DNA of 64,000 nt from Leifsonia tongyongensis (GTDB taxonomy: Bacteria; Actinomycetota; Actinomycetes; Actinomycetales; Microbacteriaceae). The notes below the pieces were generated by a model. That model did no database searches. It was not told the DNA's origin and saw only the letters and a program-made list of their open reading frames with translations. Where the stretch lies: positions 210,001 through 274,000 of the forward strand of contig NZ_JAAGWY010000002.1 in assembly GCF_010686705.1 (NCBI RefSeq). The letters are read 5' to 3'. This document shows positions 18,501 through 25,834 of the stretch, in pieces. The first letter of the stretch is position 1, and every line of letters begins with the position of its first letter. The position numbers and the translations under genes are program-made.

Positions 18501-20023
18501 ATGCCCTCGACCTCGATACATTGCCCGCCGCGGACGGAAGCAGCATCCCCATTGGCCTGGCCGATGAGCCCGAAGCGCAACGACAAGTCCCCTTCGTCCT
18601 CAGCCCGGACCGGGACGGCAACGTGGCCGCTGTCGGAACGGGCGGGTCGGGCAAGACGACGCTGCTTCGCAGTATCGCCTTCGCCGCGTCTCGATCAGCG
18701 GATGCCCACCCCATCTGGATCTACGGACTCGATTTCGCGGGCGGTGCGCTCCGCCAGCTCGAACAGCTTCCCACCGTCGGCTCGATCATCGCCGGAGACG
18801 ACCACGAACGACTCGGGAGGCTTGTGCGCTGGCTGGAGACAGTCGTCGAAGATCGGGCAGAGCGATTCGGCGCAGTCAGTGCTGCATCCCTGACCGACTT
18901 CCGCCGGATCACCGGCAAGCCCGAATCGCGAATCCTTATCCTGGTCGACGGGATGGGCGCTTTCCGGACGGACTACGAATTCCGCGCATCCGATTCACTG
19001 TTCGACGAGTTCGTGAAACTTATCTCGCGGGGGCGACAACTCGGGGTGAGCTTCATCCTCACCGCGGATCGTCCCGGTGCGATTCCGACGACGATCCAGG
19101 CCAACGTGCAGGCGACCATCGTCCTGCGGCTGGCGGGGGAGGGAGAGTACTCCGCGGCAGGGCTGTCCGCGGATGCGCTGGATGGTGCCCCACCCGGCCG
19201 AGCAGTGTGCGATGGCCAAGAGTTTCAAATCGGCGCGCCGGGGGGCGGTCGCGACGCCACCCACCACGTTGAGCGGATTGCGCTCCTCGCGACCACTTTG
19301 GAGAGTCGCGTGAACGCGGCGCCGCCCGTTGCAAGGCTTCCCACTCTGATCGGATCGGATGCCCTGCCGTCAACACACGACGGACGCGCTGTGCTCGGGC
19401 TCGGTCACGAAACACTGAGTCCAGTAACCGTTGCCCTCAAGGGGATCTTCGTCGTTACCGGCCCGCTCGGCTCCGGTCGGTCGACGGCCATGCGCACGCT
19501 CATCCGAAACGCGCGGAAGGCTCGCCCAGCGGCCGAGTTCTACCTCCTCGCCGGTCGACGTGGGGAGCTTGCGGAGGCCGAGAACTGGGTTGAAGCCTCG
19601 GCTTCACCGGACTCGGCCGATGAATTGGCGGGACGCCTCGCCGCCCGTCTCGAAGCCTCGATCGCCGAAAGGGTCAAACACGTCGTCATAGTGATCGAAG
19701 GTGTCGGAGACTTCGATGGACTTGCGGCCGATACGGCCGTTGCCCGACTCATCGGTGTCGCGCGTCGCACGGGTGCCTCGGTGATCGCTGAGACCGACAC
19801 TGTCACCGGGGCGAGCGCCTGGGCGATCACCGGTCAGCTGAAAGCAGCCCGATCCGGCATCGTCCTTCAGCCGGAAGAGGGCGATGGGATGAGTCTCTTC
19901 CGTGTACAGTTTCCGAGGATTCGGCGCTCGGAATTCCCCCTTGGCCGGGGAATTCTCGTGCGGGACGGCCGAATGGAGCGCGTCCAGGTGGCGCATACCG
20001 GACCGGGATCGGGACCATGTTGA
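15509..20023 (+). CDS. eccC: FHA-containing type VII secretion ATPase (EssC/EccC family)
   Basis: A 1504-residue membrane-anchored motor of a type VII secretion system. Residues 1-95 form a ubiquitin/FHA-like fold. Residues about 105-185 are a clear FHA domain (IIGRDPAADIQL, SRRHAS, NSANGIEV). Two membrane helices lie near 257-297. Three FtsK/SpoIIIE ATPase domains follow: Walker A GGTTGSGKS at 721-729 with LLVDYKGGSAF, GTGGSGKT at 1043-1050, and GPLGSGRS at 1318-1325, where the invariant Lys is Arg1324. The FHA plus three ATPases on one chain is the Firmicutes EssC plan rather than the split mycobacterial EccCa/EccCb. Start ATG with GGGAGG. It heads a gene group with two WXG100-like proteins. 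Confidence 0.9.
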   Translation: MRLKLTLKERGKPARDIQVTVDVTATVQELASHLRRADPSRADPEDSGDPRVTLRVEYPGQLHAHQLSPLLSVHESGLRSGCTIELVPVGERSLGDDSSEPAGALQVVAGPDAGRRFVVTAGVNIIGRDPAADIQLTDGLASRRHASITAGETAEITDLNSANGIEVDGRAAARAVLTPRSRIRIGDDELRWLPAAGALSAPEVAWSVGNGPMIDGKRGATSAGDSSFTRSPRVEPVYRGTEFALPQPPGTIDRARFPLLAMFAPLGMGVALFAVTHQVISLLFIALSPIIMIGTWVDNRIQNRRKQRDATDRFGSSLDSAQRALTTERERERQARIAESPSTSDVLGAIHIRSPALWTRRPEHTTFLEVRFGLGTLPSRNTVTLPARSNSTASDWDELTTTADQFAELDGVPVIDNFERAGAIGVAGSSIIATDIARAIVLQLAGLHSPADLVIAAFGAENLSDEWSWLKWLPHVDSPHSPLQRGCLASDFNSANVLMAELEDLIESRRAAGAGKGTFVRGRLDEGLRFDADHGASVDRLPATPAVVSIVAPADAVDRARLVAIAENGPDFGVFTLWVARDAAALPVVCRTFVDVDAFGRATVGHVRTGRRVPLTAIEGLDVMSAQQAARLLAPIEDSGAQVLDESDLPRRVALLDLFSDPVAGEADAVIRRWRKNDSITQHWSPGAQREPGGICALVGQSAGGALQLDLRSHGPHALVGGTTGSGKSEFLQSWILALATEYSSDRLNFLLVDYKGGSAFAECVDLPHSVGLVTDLTPRLVNRALTSLKAELRYREELLNRTGAKDLETLESRSDPDAPPSLVIVIDEFAALASEVPDFVAGVIDIAQRGRSLGLHLVMATQRPAGVITQSLRANTNLRVALRVADEADSTDVLGIAAAAYFDPGTPGRAAAKLGPGRVIDFQSAFAGGWTNEASAQSEIAVTELAFGHGAAWAQPGAARPHTGPRDSERLVSVITHAAERCALQTPRRPWLDELPDALDLDTLPAADGSSIPIGLADEPEAQRQVPFVLSPDRDGNVAAVGTGGSGKTTLLRSIAFAASRSADAHPIWIYGLDFAGGALRQLEQLPTVGSIIAGDDHERLGRLVRWLETVVEDRAERFGAVSAASLTDFRRITGKPESRILILVDGMGAFRTDYEFRASDSLFDEFVKLISRGRQLGVSFILTADRPGAIPTTIQANVQATIVLRLAGEGEYSAAGLSADALDGAPPGRAVCDGQEFQIGAPGGGRDATHHVERIALLATTLESRVNAAPPVARLPTLIGSDALPSTHDGRAVLGLGHETLSPVTVALKGIFVVTGPLGSGRSTAMRTLIRNARKARPAAEFYLLAGRRGELAEAENWVEASASPDSADELAGRLAARLEASIAERVKHVVIVIEGVGDFDGLAADTAVARLIGVARRTGASVIAETDTVTGASAWAITGQLKAARSGIVLQPEEGDGMSLFRVQFPRIRRSEFPLGRGILVRDGRMERVQVAHTGPGSGPC

Positions 20024-20097
20024 CGTGGTCTACATTCAATGCATTTGTAGTAATCCACAAGTCGCCGATTCGCTGGACCTCGACAGAGGGGGCTCCC

Positions 20098-20103
20098 TAG
20101 ACT
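20098..20103 (+). promoter_or_regulatory. possible -10 element of the WXG100 operon
   Basis: TAGACT in the 153-base gap before the first WXG100-like gene, matching TANNNT. The -35 side is weak. It suggests that the small secreted proteins can be made independently of the ATPase. Confidence 0.35.
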
Positions 20104-20176
20104 CGATGAGACAGGTCATTCCGGGCGGGGCATGGACCTTCTCTAATTTCGATTCATCATGCCCAAGGGGGAAACC

Positions 20177-20473
20177 ATGGCCAATATCAACGTCTCGTAT
20201 CAGGAAATCAATGGCAACGCCGACCGACTGGTGGCCGGTCGCGACGAGATCAATTCGACCTTGGCGAAACTTCAGTCGCAGATCGCCTCATTGACAGCTG
20301 CGGGCTTCACGACCGATAAGTCCTCCGGTGCCTTCGCGGATGCATACAGCCGCTTCACGTCGGGGGCGCGGAATACGATCGGCGGCCTCGACGATCTTGC
20401 CCAATTCCTCCGTACGACCGCTCAAACGCTTCACGAGGTTGACGCCAGCCTGGCCGCTCGCCTCGGCCGCTGA
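20177..20473 (+). CDS. WXG100 family (Esx-like) secreted protein lacking Trp
   Basis: A 98-residue helical hairpin protein with the size and heptad pattern of WXG100 proteins (helix 1 residues 8-40, helix 2 residues 55-95). The turn reads GFTTDKSSGAFADAYSRF, so the W-x-G is replaced by a Phe/Ser-Gly version and the protein has no Trp at all. A C-terminal YxxxD/E export signal is not visible. Start at the ATG 20177 with AAGGGGGA upstream. It follows the secretion ATPase and precedes a second WXG100-like gene; the two products may form a heterodimer that is exported. Confidence 0.8.
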   Translation: MANINVSYQEINGNADRLVAGRDEINSTLAKLQSQIASLTAAGFTTDKSSGAFADAYSRFTSGARNTIGGLDDLAQFLRTTAQTLHEVDASLAARLGR

Positions 20474-20510
20474 TCGCCCCGTCGTTCACGAAGAGGAACC
20501 AGGAACCAGG

Positions 20511-20954
20511 ATGTACGGAGAAATGGTTAGCGTTCGCGCGCGGGCAAACGCTCTTAGGGAGATCGCGGACGAGCTGAGGGGGAGCGCGACCACGCTGACT
20601 CTTCAGAGTGACGCGATGACATGGAAGTCCCCAGCCGGCGATTCCTTCCGCAATCAGCTGCATGGGCTGGCCGGCGAGATCGGTGCACATGCGTCCGCAC
20701 TTCAGGACGCAGCCGGGGCGCTCGAGCGTCATGTTACGGCTGTTGAAGGGACGAAGCGAGCGATCCAGGATGCGCAAGCCTGGGTGACTGCACGAATCGA
20801 TGAGGCGGCCCGAGCAGTCCGTCAGGCGGGGGAGGACACCGTGGGCGCCGTCGAAGGTGCCATCGCTTCGGCTGCTCGCGACGTTCCCGCGGCGGGGTCG
20901 AGGGACTGGCTGGATTTCAGACAACTGTTCGAGAAAAAGGGGTGGGCGCAGTAG
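20511..20954 (+). CDS. WXG100-like helical protein, longer partner
   Basis: A 147-residue, almost wholly helical protein. The turn MTWKSPAGDSFRNQL gives a W-x-S/P-x-G near residues 37-42, the expected position of the WXG turn. The C-terminal extension of about 45 residues (after ARAVRQAGEDTV) is Ala-rich and ends RQLFEKKGWAQ. Size and order make it the probable partner of the preceding 98-residue protein, or a chaperone-like substrate as with LXG partner proteins. The ATG at 20511 follows AGGAACCAGG. Its stop overlaps the next start by one base. Confidence 0.7.
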   Translation: MYGEMVSVRARANALREIADELRGSATTLTLQSDAMTWKSPAGDSFRNQLHGLAGEIGAHASALQDAAGALERHVTAVEGTKRAIQDAQAWVTARIDEAARAVRQAGEDTVGAVEGAIASAARDVPAAGSRDWLDFRQLFEKKGWAQ

Positions 20955-21814
20955 TGGCCGAGAGCTGGAGATTCGAACTGTCCATCGACGAGCTTCGCGC
21001 GGTGTGCGAGCTTGTCCCTGAGCTCGTTCTGCCGTCCGGGTACACGGCGAGCGACCTCAGTCCGTTGCCGGACGACGCTAACGAGGACACCGCAATCGCG
21101 GCCGGACACGCGTCCCTGAAGGAGCGTGGTCTTGTCGGCCCCCAGGCAGACGGCGATCCAGAGGGAGTGGCTCCGGCGTTGCTCTTCGCGCTCTCCCTTC
21201 ACGCGGTGGCCGAGCGTGCGCTCCGCATCTTCGCGTGGAGCCCCGCCGAGGAATCGCGGGAGCTGATCAGCGTCAACCGTGGTGCTTGTGCGGGGCTGCG
21301 GCGAGTCCAGAGGCGAGGTGCTCTTGATCCCACGGCCCGGATCGTGGTCACCTTCATGTACCTGGGCGAACTGACCAAGCACCTTCTCGAGTTGGTTGCG
21401 GACAACTCGCCGGGAACGAACTCGCCCCTCACGTCGACAACGATCGGTCTTGTGGACTCGAGAGCAGTCGTCGAAGCCGTCCGAGCGGGGAACCAGGAGT
21501 TCCTCGCATCCCTCACCTCGCGCAGCGGCGATGACCAGGACGTCGAACTCATGTCGGGTCTTACCCGCCAGATGGATGCAGGCTTTCATCTCGAACTTCT
21601 CGACAGGGAGGCCCGCTGCCTGTACATGGGGGACTGGTTCCGCGGCGACGACGGGTGGATCTCGATGACCGTGATCCCGGGGCAGTTCCCTGTTTCCGGT
21701 GAGTCCCTCGCCGAAAGCGGCCGAATGCGTTTGGCCAAGGTCTCTCGATCTCTGATTCGCGCGGATCTGCTCGAGATGGTCGCCGGCCTTCGAAGGACCA
21801 GAGATGTCGCGTGA
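20954..21814 (+). CDS. type VII locus protein, possibly EspG-like
   Basis: A 286-residue soluble protein with no confident family. The start (RFELSIDELRAVCELV) and the mixed alpha/beta character, with a final region WISMTVIPGQFPVSGES, resemble EspG chaperones of actinobacterial ESX loci, which bind their substrates in the cytoplasm. This is inference from position and general pattern. GTG at 20954 shares its first base with the stop of the WXG100-like gene and has AAGGGG 10 bases before it. Its own stop overlaps the lipase-like gene by 11 bases, so it is probably dedicated to that neighbour. Confidence 0.5.
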   Translation: MAESWRFELSIDELRAVCELVPELVLPSGYTASDLSPLPDDANEDTAIAAGHASLKERGLVGPQADGDPEGVAPALLFALSLHAVAERALRIFAWSPAEESRELISVNRGACAGLRRVQRRGALDPTARIVVTFMYLGELTKHLLELVADNSPGTNSPLTSTTIGLVDSRAVVEAVRAGNQEFLASLTSRSGDDQDVELMSGLTRQMDAGFHLELLDREARCLYMGDWFRGDDGWISMTVIPGQFPVSGESLAESGRMRLAKVSRSLIRADLLEMVAGLRRTRDVA

Positions 21815-23366
21815 GGGGGGTTCGACTCTCCTCGTCTCGTTCGACGACATCGATCGTTTGTCGACGTCAGTGCGCACGCACACCGAGTTCGTTCGCTCCC
21901 GGATCGGCTACGTCGCGCGCGTAGCGAGCGATCCCGATCTCGTAGCGTCTTTGCCGCTCTCGCCCTTCACTGGCGCAAACGCGGAGGGTGCCGTGGCGGT
22001 TGCCGTCAGTCGGCTCGTCATTCATGCGACGGCAGTAGAAAGCGCTGCGGTCATCTCAGCCACGGTTGTGACGACATACCGACTTGCTGAAGACGCCTTG
22101 GCCATTGCGGCGACTGGGCTCGGGAACGCCGCCGGCACCGCCGGAGCGTTCGCTACGCGGGCCGGTGACGAAGCACTTGCCGGGTTGGCCGCAGCCGAGT
22201 CAGCCGGGGTCTTGTTCGGTACGGCGATCATCGGTGTAAAGGTCGCGGTCGATTCCCTCGTCGCGGGCTTCGGCGACGAGTTCGTCGCCGCACTCGTACC
22301 CGGACTACTGAAGACTCTCGAGGACTACCGCAACAATCCAGAGTGGGTGATGGGTGGGGGTGCGCTTTTCGGCGCCCTCTTCGGCGCGAACATCGCCTCG
22401 GCGTTTGAAATGAACGGAGCGTTCGCGCACGCGATCACTCGGTTTGAGTCGTCCCTGGGCAGGACGGGCCCGTTCTACGACGACATCCTTCGAGGCCTGA
22501 TCGCGTCCGGCAACACCTTCGGCTTCTTCATCGACCGCCCCGCAGAGCTCGGCCCCTCAGGGTTGACTGAAAAGCGGCTTGCTGAGCTGGCACGACTTCG
22601 CGCCGCGATGAGTTCAAATGCCGTCTTTGGAAGTGATGGCGCCTTTCGTGTCGATGCAAACGAGCGCATTGTTCCGTCTGACATCACCTCCTTGCTTGCA
22701 AGCGGCCGACAGATCGACGACATAGGCAAAGACGGCTTCGCAACCATTCGCGTCATTACCAATACCGATCAGGAGGGGCGAATCACCTCGTACATCGTTC
22801 AGATCCCGAGCACACAATCTTTTGACCTACAACGTATGACTGCTCCTAGCGACCTGACCGCGGATCTTCATTCGATGGTCGGGGGGAGGCAGACAGCTCT
22901 CGCTAGAGCAGTCCTTGACTCGATGGAAGCAGCCGGGATCCCTGCTGATCCTGACGGTCCTCCGATTCTGCTGGCGGGATTCAGCCTTGGCGGTATCACG
23001 GCTGCATCATTAGCGTCGAGCGACACTAGCTACAACATCCGTCAAGTGATCACCGCGGGCTCACCGATCGCAAGATTTTCCATTCCAGATGACGTTGATG
23101 TGATCGCTTTGGAAGCGACTCAGGACATCGTTTGCGCGACAGACGGCGCTACAAATCCAGTCGAATGGACAACTTTGCGCAAAAGCGCGCCGTACTTTGC
23201 AGGCGAGAGTCCCGGGTCTCTGATCCGTCCTGACATCGCACACAATCTCGACCGCTACGCCCGCATGGCAGCAAACAATCCTGAGCTCGGCGCCGATTCG
23301 AAGGTTGCAAGATACTTCGACGGGAACCTCGCGGTCCACGACTACTATGCAAAAACCATTGAGTGA
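21804..23366 (+). CDS. candidate type VII-exported lipase/esterase toxin
   Basis: A 520-residue protein. Residues about 8-140 are helical and Ala/Val-rich (DDIDRLSTSVRTHTEFVRSRIG), like the helical targeting domains of type VII substrates. Residues about 170-210 contain Gly/Ala-rich hydrophobic stretches. The C-terminal part is an alpha/beta hydrolase: LLAGFSLGGITA with Ser394 as nucleophile, TQDIV with Asp441 and AVHDYY with His512 as likely triad. No Sec signal peptide. The ATG overlaps the previous gene by 11 bases. GC drops in the C-terminal coding part (about 52% in 22741-22860 versus 65% in 21901-21960). A putative lipoprotein follows seven bases after the stop. An exported lipid-hydrolysing toxin is my inference. 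Confidence 0.6.
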   Translation: MSREGGSTLLVSFDDIDRLSTSVRTHTEFVRSRIGYVARVASDPDLVASLPLSPFTGANAEGAVAVAVSRLVIHATAVESAAVISATVVTTYRLAEDALAIAATGLGNAAGTAGAFATRAGDEALAGLAAAESAGVLFGTAIIGVKVAVDSLVAGFGDEFVAALVPGLLKTLEDYRNNPEWVMGGGALFGALFGANIASAFEMNGAFAHAITRFESSLGRTGPFYDDILRGLIASGNTFGFFIDRPAELGPSGLTEKRLAELARLRAAMSSNAVFGSDGAFRVDANERIVPSDITSLLASGRQIDDIGKDGFATIRVITNTDQEGRITSYIVQIPSTQSFDLQRMTAPSDLTADLHSMVGGRQTALARAVLDSMEAAGIPADPDGPPILLAGFSLGGITAASLASSDTSYNIRQVITAGSPIARFSIPDDVDVIALEATQDIVCATDGATNPVEWTTLRKSAPYFAGESPGSLIRPDIAHNLDRYARMAANNPELGADSKVARYFDGNLAVHDYYAKTIE

Positions 23367-23372
23367 CCTGGC

Positions 23373-23888
23373 ATGATTTTCCATCTGATTCGTTCATTGA
23401 CTGCCGTCGCGGCCGTCGCACTACTTCCGCTCTGCACTGGGTGCACGTCGGTCAGCGAGGGCGGCCAGAGCGTGAAAAGAGCCGTTGAACAAGTTCGATC
23501 AATCGAGGGCGTCGAGGACGCCGTGGTTGAAGGCGGAGGCAGCTTCAACGGATTCAAGCGGGAATCAACCACACTTGTCACTCTTTGGTTGTCGCCCGGG
23601 TTCAACGTGGCGAAGGGGGAAGACCTTGCCGATTTCCTCGCCCGGCTTGCCTGGTCCGTCAATGTGGAGGAGCCGAACGAGACTCTTGCGTTGAGGATCG
23701 AGGGATTATCCAATTCGGACCTCGCTGCTGGTTTCCGAAATGCAGGATGGGACGTCAACCCATCCCCTAGCCGGAGCTTCGTCTTCATCACGCCGGAGGT
23801 CGCGCGCTCCAAGCTCGGTCCGTGGCCAGGACCGGTGCCAAAGACGCCCGCAGGAATGATCGTCGCCGAAACGGACGCTGGTACTTGA
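23373..23888 (+). CDS. putative lipoprotein, candidate immunity protein
   Basis: A 171-residue protein with an N-terminal signal (IFHLIRSLTAVAAVALLPL) and a lipobox-like CTGC whose last Cys is residue 25. The rest is soluble with a repeated pattern of strands (VEDAVVEGGGSFNGF; TLVTLWLSPGFNV). No family recognised. It starts seven bases after the lipase-like gene, with the same lower GC, and belongs to the same transcription unit. A lipoprotein that sits outside the membrane next to an exported lipase is what one expects of an immunity protein, as for TilA with the TslA lipase of Staphylococcus aureus. That role is inferred. Confidence 0.6.
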   Translation: MIFHLIRSLTAVAAVALLPLCTGCTSVSEGGQSVKRAVEQVRSIEGVEDAVVEGGGSFNGFKRESTTLVTLWLSPGFNVAKGEDLADFLARLAWSVNVEEPNETLALRIEGLSNSDLAAGFRNAGWDVNPSPSRSFVFITPEVARSKLGPWPGPVPKTPAGMIVAETDAGT

Positions 23889-23907
23889 CGCGGTTCACAG
23901 TGCTTGA

Positions 23908-23920
23908 CCTTGCCCCAAGG
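23908..23920. promoter_or_regulatory. inverted repeat, possible MerR operator
   Basis: CCTTG-CCC-CAAGG, overlapping a -35-like TTGACC (23904-23909), about 60 bases before the MerR gene. Dyads of this kind between -35 and -10 are usual for MerR autoregulation. A good -10 was not found, so confidence is low. Confidence 0.35.
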
Positions 23921-23980
23921 GCGGCCCCGACAGTGGAATAGTGGCAGCCGCCACACGAGATCACGACGAGGGAGGAACGC

Positions 23981-24799
23981 GTGGGACTCATCCTCAGCGG
24001 CACCTTCCAGGTGCGAAGCCGGCTCAGCGCGAAAGCGCTGAGACTGTATGCCGAACAAGGCATCCTCGAGCCCGTCCACGTCGACCCCGCCAACCGGTAC
24101 CGCTACTACAGCGAAGATCAGCTACTCGAAGCACGCCTCATTAATATGCTTCGTGCTCTCGAAATGCCTCTGGCGAGCATCCGCGCGGTGCTCAAAAGCA
24201 AGGGTGCCGAGCGGGCGCAGCTCATCGACGCTTACTGGAAACGGCGCGAGGCGCAACTGTGGGGCCAGCACAACCTCGCCGCCTACGTGATCTCGGTCGT
24301 CTCAGCAGAGAAGGAAACCACCATGACCGTACAAAGCAGGACAGTGCCCGAAACGACCTACCTCACGGAAGTGAAACGGGTGTCCCCACCCGAGATCCCT
24401 GGCTTCATCCAAGGTTCCGCAGACAGGCTCGCCGAACAAGCCGGTCGCTTCGGGGGATGGGCCGGCCCGTTGACCACCATCTACGAAACACCCGTCAACG
24501 ACGACACCGACGGCGACGTGCGCAACGCGGTGCCGGTCCGCGCGGGAGTGACAACTGACGACGTCGAGCCGCCCACCGAGGTGCTCGTCGAGGCTGCCGG
24601 TGAGGAGGCCTACACGCGCATCACCAAAGCGCAGGTCCAATACCCGCAAATCCTGCAGGCTTACGACGAGGTGTACGCGTGGCTCACCGAACACAAACTC
24701 ACGCCGCGCCTGGCGCCACGCGAAATCTACTTCGCCGACTTCATGGCCGCAGAACCCGACGACGACGTCTGCGACATCGCCGTCCCCTACAACACCTGA
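23981..24799 (+). CDS. MerR family regulator with GyrI-like effector domain
   Basis: A 272-residue BmrR/TipA-type regulator. The N-terminal MerR helix-turn-helix has SAKALRLYAEQGILEPVHVD and a wing with NRYRYYSEDQ. A linker helix follows, and from residue about 110 a GyrI-like ligand-binding domain (VPETTYLTEVKRVSPPEIPGF to REIYFADF). Such proteins bind small amphipathic drugs and switch on efflux genes. The target could be the MFS pump further downstream, but a PadR regulator is the closer partner. GTG start at 23981 with GGGAGG. A dyad upstream (23908-23920) may be its operator. Confidence 0.8.
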   Translation: MGLILSGTFQVRSRLSAKALRLYAEQGILEPVHVDPANRYRYYSEDQLLEARLINMLRALEMPLASIRAVLKSKGAERAQLIDAYWKRREAQLWGQHNLAAYVISVVSAEKETTMTVQSRTVPETTYLTEVKRVSPPEIPGFIQGSADRLAEQAGRFGGWAGPLTTIYETPVNDDTDGDVRNAVPVRAGVTTDDVEPPTEVLVEAAGEEAYTRITKAQVQYPQILQAYDEVYAWLTEHKLTPRLAPREIYFADFMAAEPDDDVCDIAVPYNT

Positions 24800-24885
24800 A
24801 CGCGCTCGGGCGCCGGCCCAACACGTCGGCGCCCACGCCCAAAAGTTCACAAGACGGGGGATGGCCGCCAACCCCCGACCGCGCG

Positions 24886-24891
24886 TACCCT
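24886..24891 (+). promoter_or_regulatory. -10 hexamer TACCCT of a leaderless gene
   Basis: TANNNT match that ends six bases before the ATG at 24898; no ribosome-binding site is present between them. Confidence 0.5.
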
Positions 24892-24897
24892 TCACCC

Positions 24898-25119
24898 ATG
24901 ACACGCAAGGGTGACACAAACGACAGCGAATACGAGTGGGACGGCGAACCACTCGCAGACGGAGACGACATCGTCCGAGACTACGAAGACGGCACAACCG
25001 ACACCGAAGAAGAACGCGAACAAACGGCATACAACATCGCGCTCAACGCATCCGGAGGGGGCTTCGTCAACGACGAACACTACGACGACGGCGGATTCAA
25101 CGCCCAAAACAACCCCTGA
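24898..25119 (+). CDS. small acidic hypothetical protein
   Basis: A 73-residue strongly acidic protein (NDSEYEWDGEPLADGDDIV; TTDTEEEREQ) without a membrane segment and with a Gly/Asn-rich end. No family recognised. The ATG at 24898 is preceded at leaderless spacing by TACCCT. Because no ribosome-binding site exists, the start rests on this element and on the codon use. Confidence 0.5.
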   Translation: MTRKGDTNDSEYEWDGEPLADGDDIVRDYEDGTTDTEEEREQTAYNIALNASGGGFVNDEHYDDGGFNAQNNP

Positions 25120-25261
25120 CCCAAACGCTGAAACCGGCCGAGCCCGCGGCACAATTGACCGCTCACCGGCAACAGCGACAACGAAACAAGCCGGAGAGAA
25201 ACGGCGCCACCAGACCAGAAACCGAATTGACGCCAAAGACTAGTCGTGCGAGAGTAGTCGC

Positions 25262-25834
25262 GTGTCATCCATCCGCCTGTTCATCCTGGGATCGCTCGAC
25301 GAGCGAGGCCCGATGCACGGCCACCAGCTCAGACTGCTCGCCGAACAAGAACACGTGAACCTCTGGACGGACATCACCGTCGGCGCCCTCTACGGAGCCA
25401 TCAAACGACTCGCTGCAGAAGGGCTCATCGTCGAAACGCGGGTCGAACGCGAAGGCGCGTACCCTGAACGCCAGGTCTGGCAGATCAGCGAAGCCGGCCG
25501 CGAATCCCTCCGAAGCATGCGCCTCGACGGGCTCCGCGCCATCGTGATCAAACCCGACCCGTTCGACCTCGCGCTCACCAAACTCGACACCGACCGGCTC
25601 GACCACCTTCCCGACACGATCCAGGGGCGCATCCAGACGCTCCAAGCGATGATCGCAGACACAGAATCGCACCGGATCCACGTCGACAAATACCTGACCA
25701 AAGCTGAAAAATTCGTCATGCGTCACAAGACGGAACGACTGCGCGCCGAAGTCGCCTGGCACAACGACCTCCTCCAACAACTTCCCGACATCATCGCCGA
25801 CGAACGCGCCCGAAAGGACACCCCCGATGACTGA
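25262..25834 (+). CDS. PadR family transcriptional regulator
   Basis: A 190-residue PadR protein. The winged helix begins IRLFILGSLDERGPMHGHQL, continues with DITVGALYGAIKRLAAEGLI and the wing YPERQVWQISEAGRESL. The C-terminal part is helical and should dimerise. PadR proteins are ligand-responsive repressors, often of an adjacent efflux pump. Its last eight bases overlap the start of the MFS transporter gene, so it is a pump repressor in one operon. GTG start at 25262 with GAGAG nearby. Confidence 0.85.
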   Translation: MSSIRLFILGSLDERGPMHGHQLRLLAEQEHVNLWTDITVGALYGAIKRLAAEGLIVETRVEREGAYPERQVWQISEAGRESLRSMRLDGLRAIVIKPDPFDLALTKLDTDRLDHLPDTIQGRIQTLQAMIADTESHRIHVDKYLTKAEKFVMRHKTERLRAEVAWHNDLLQQLPDIIADERARKDTPDD

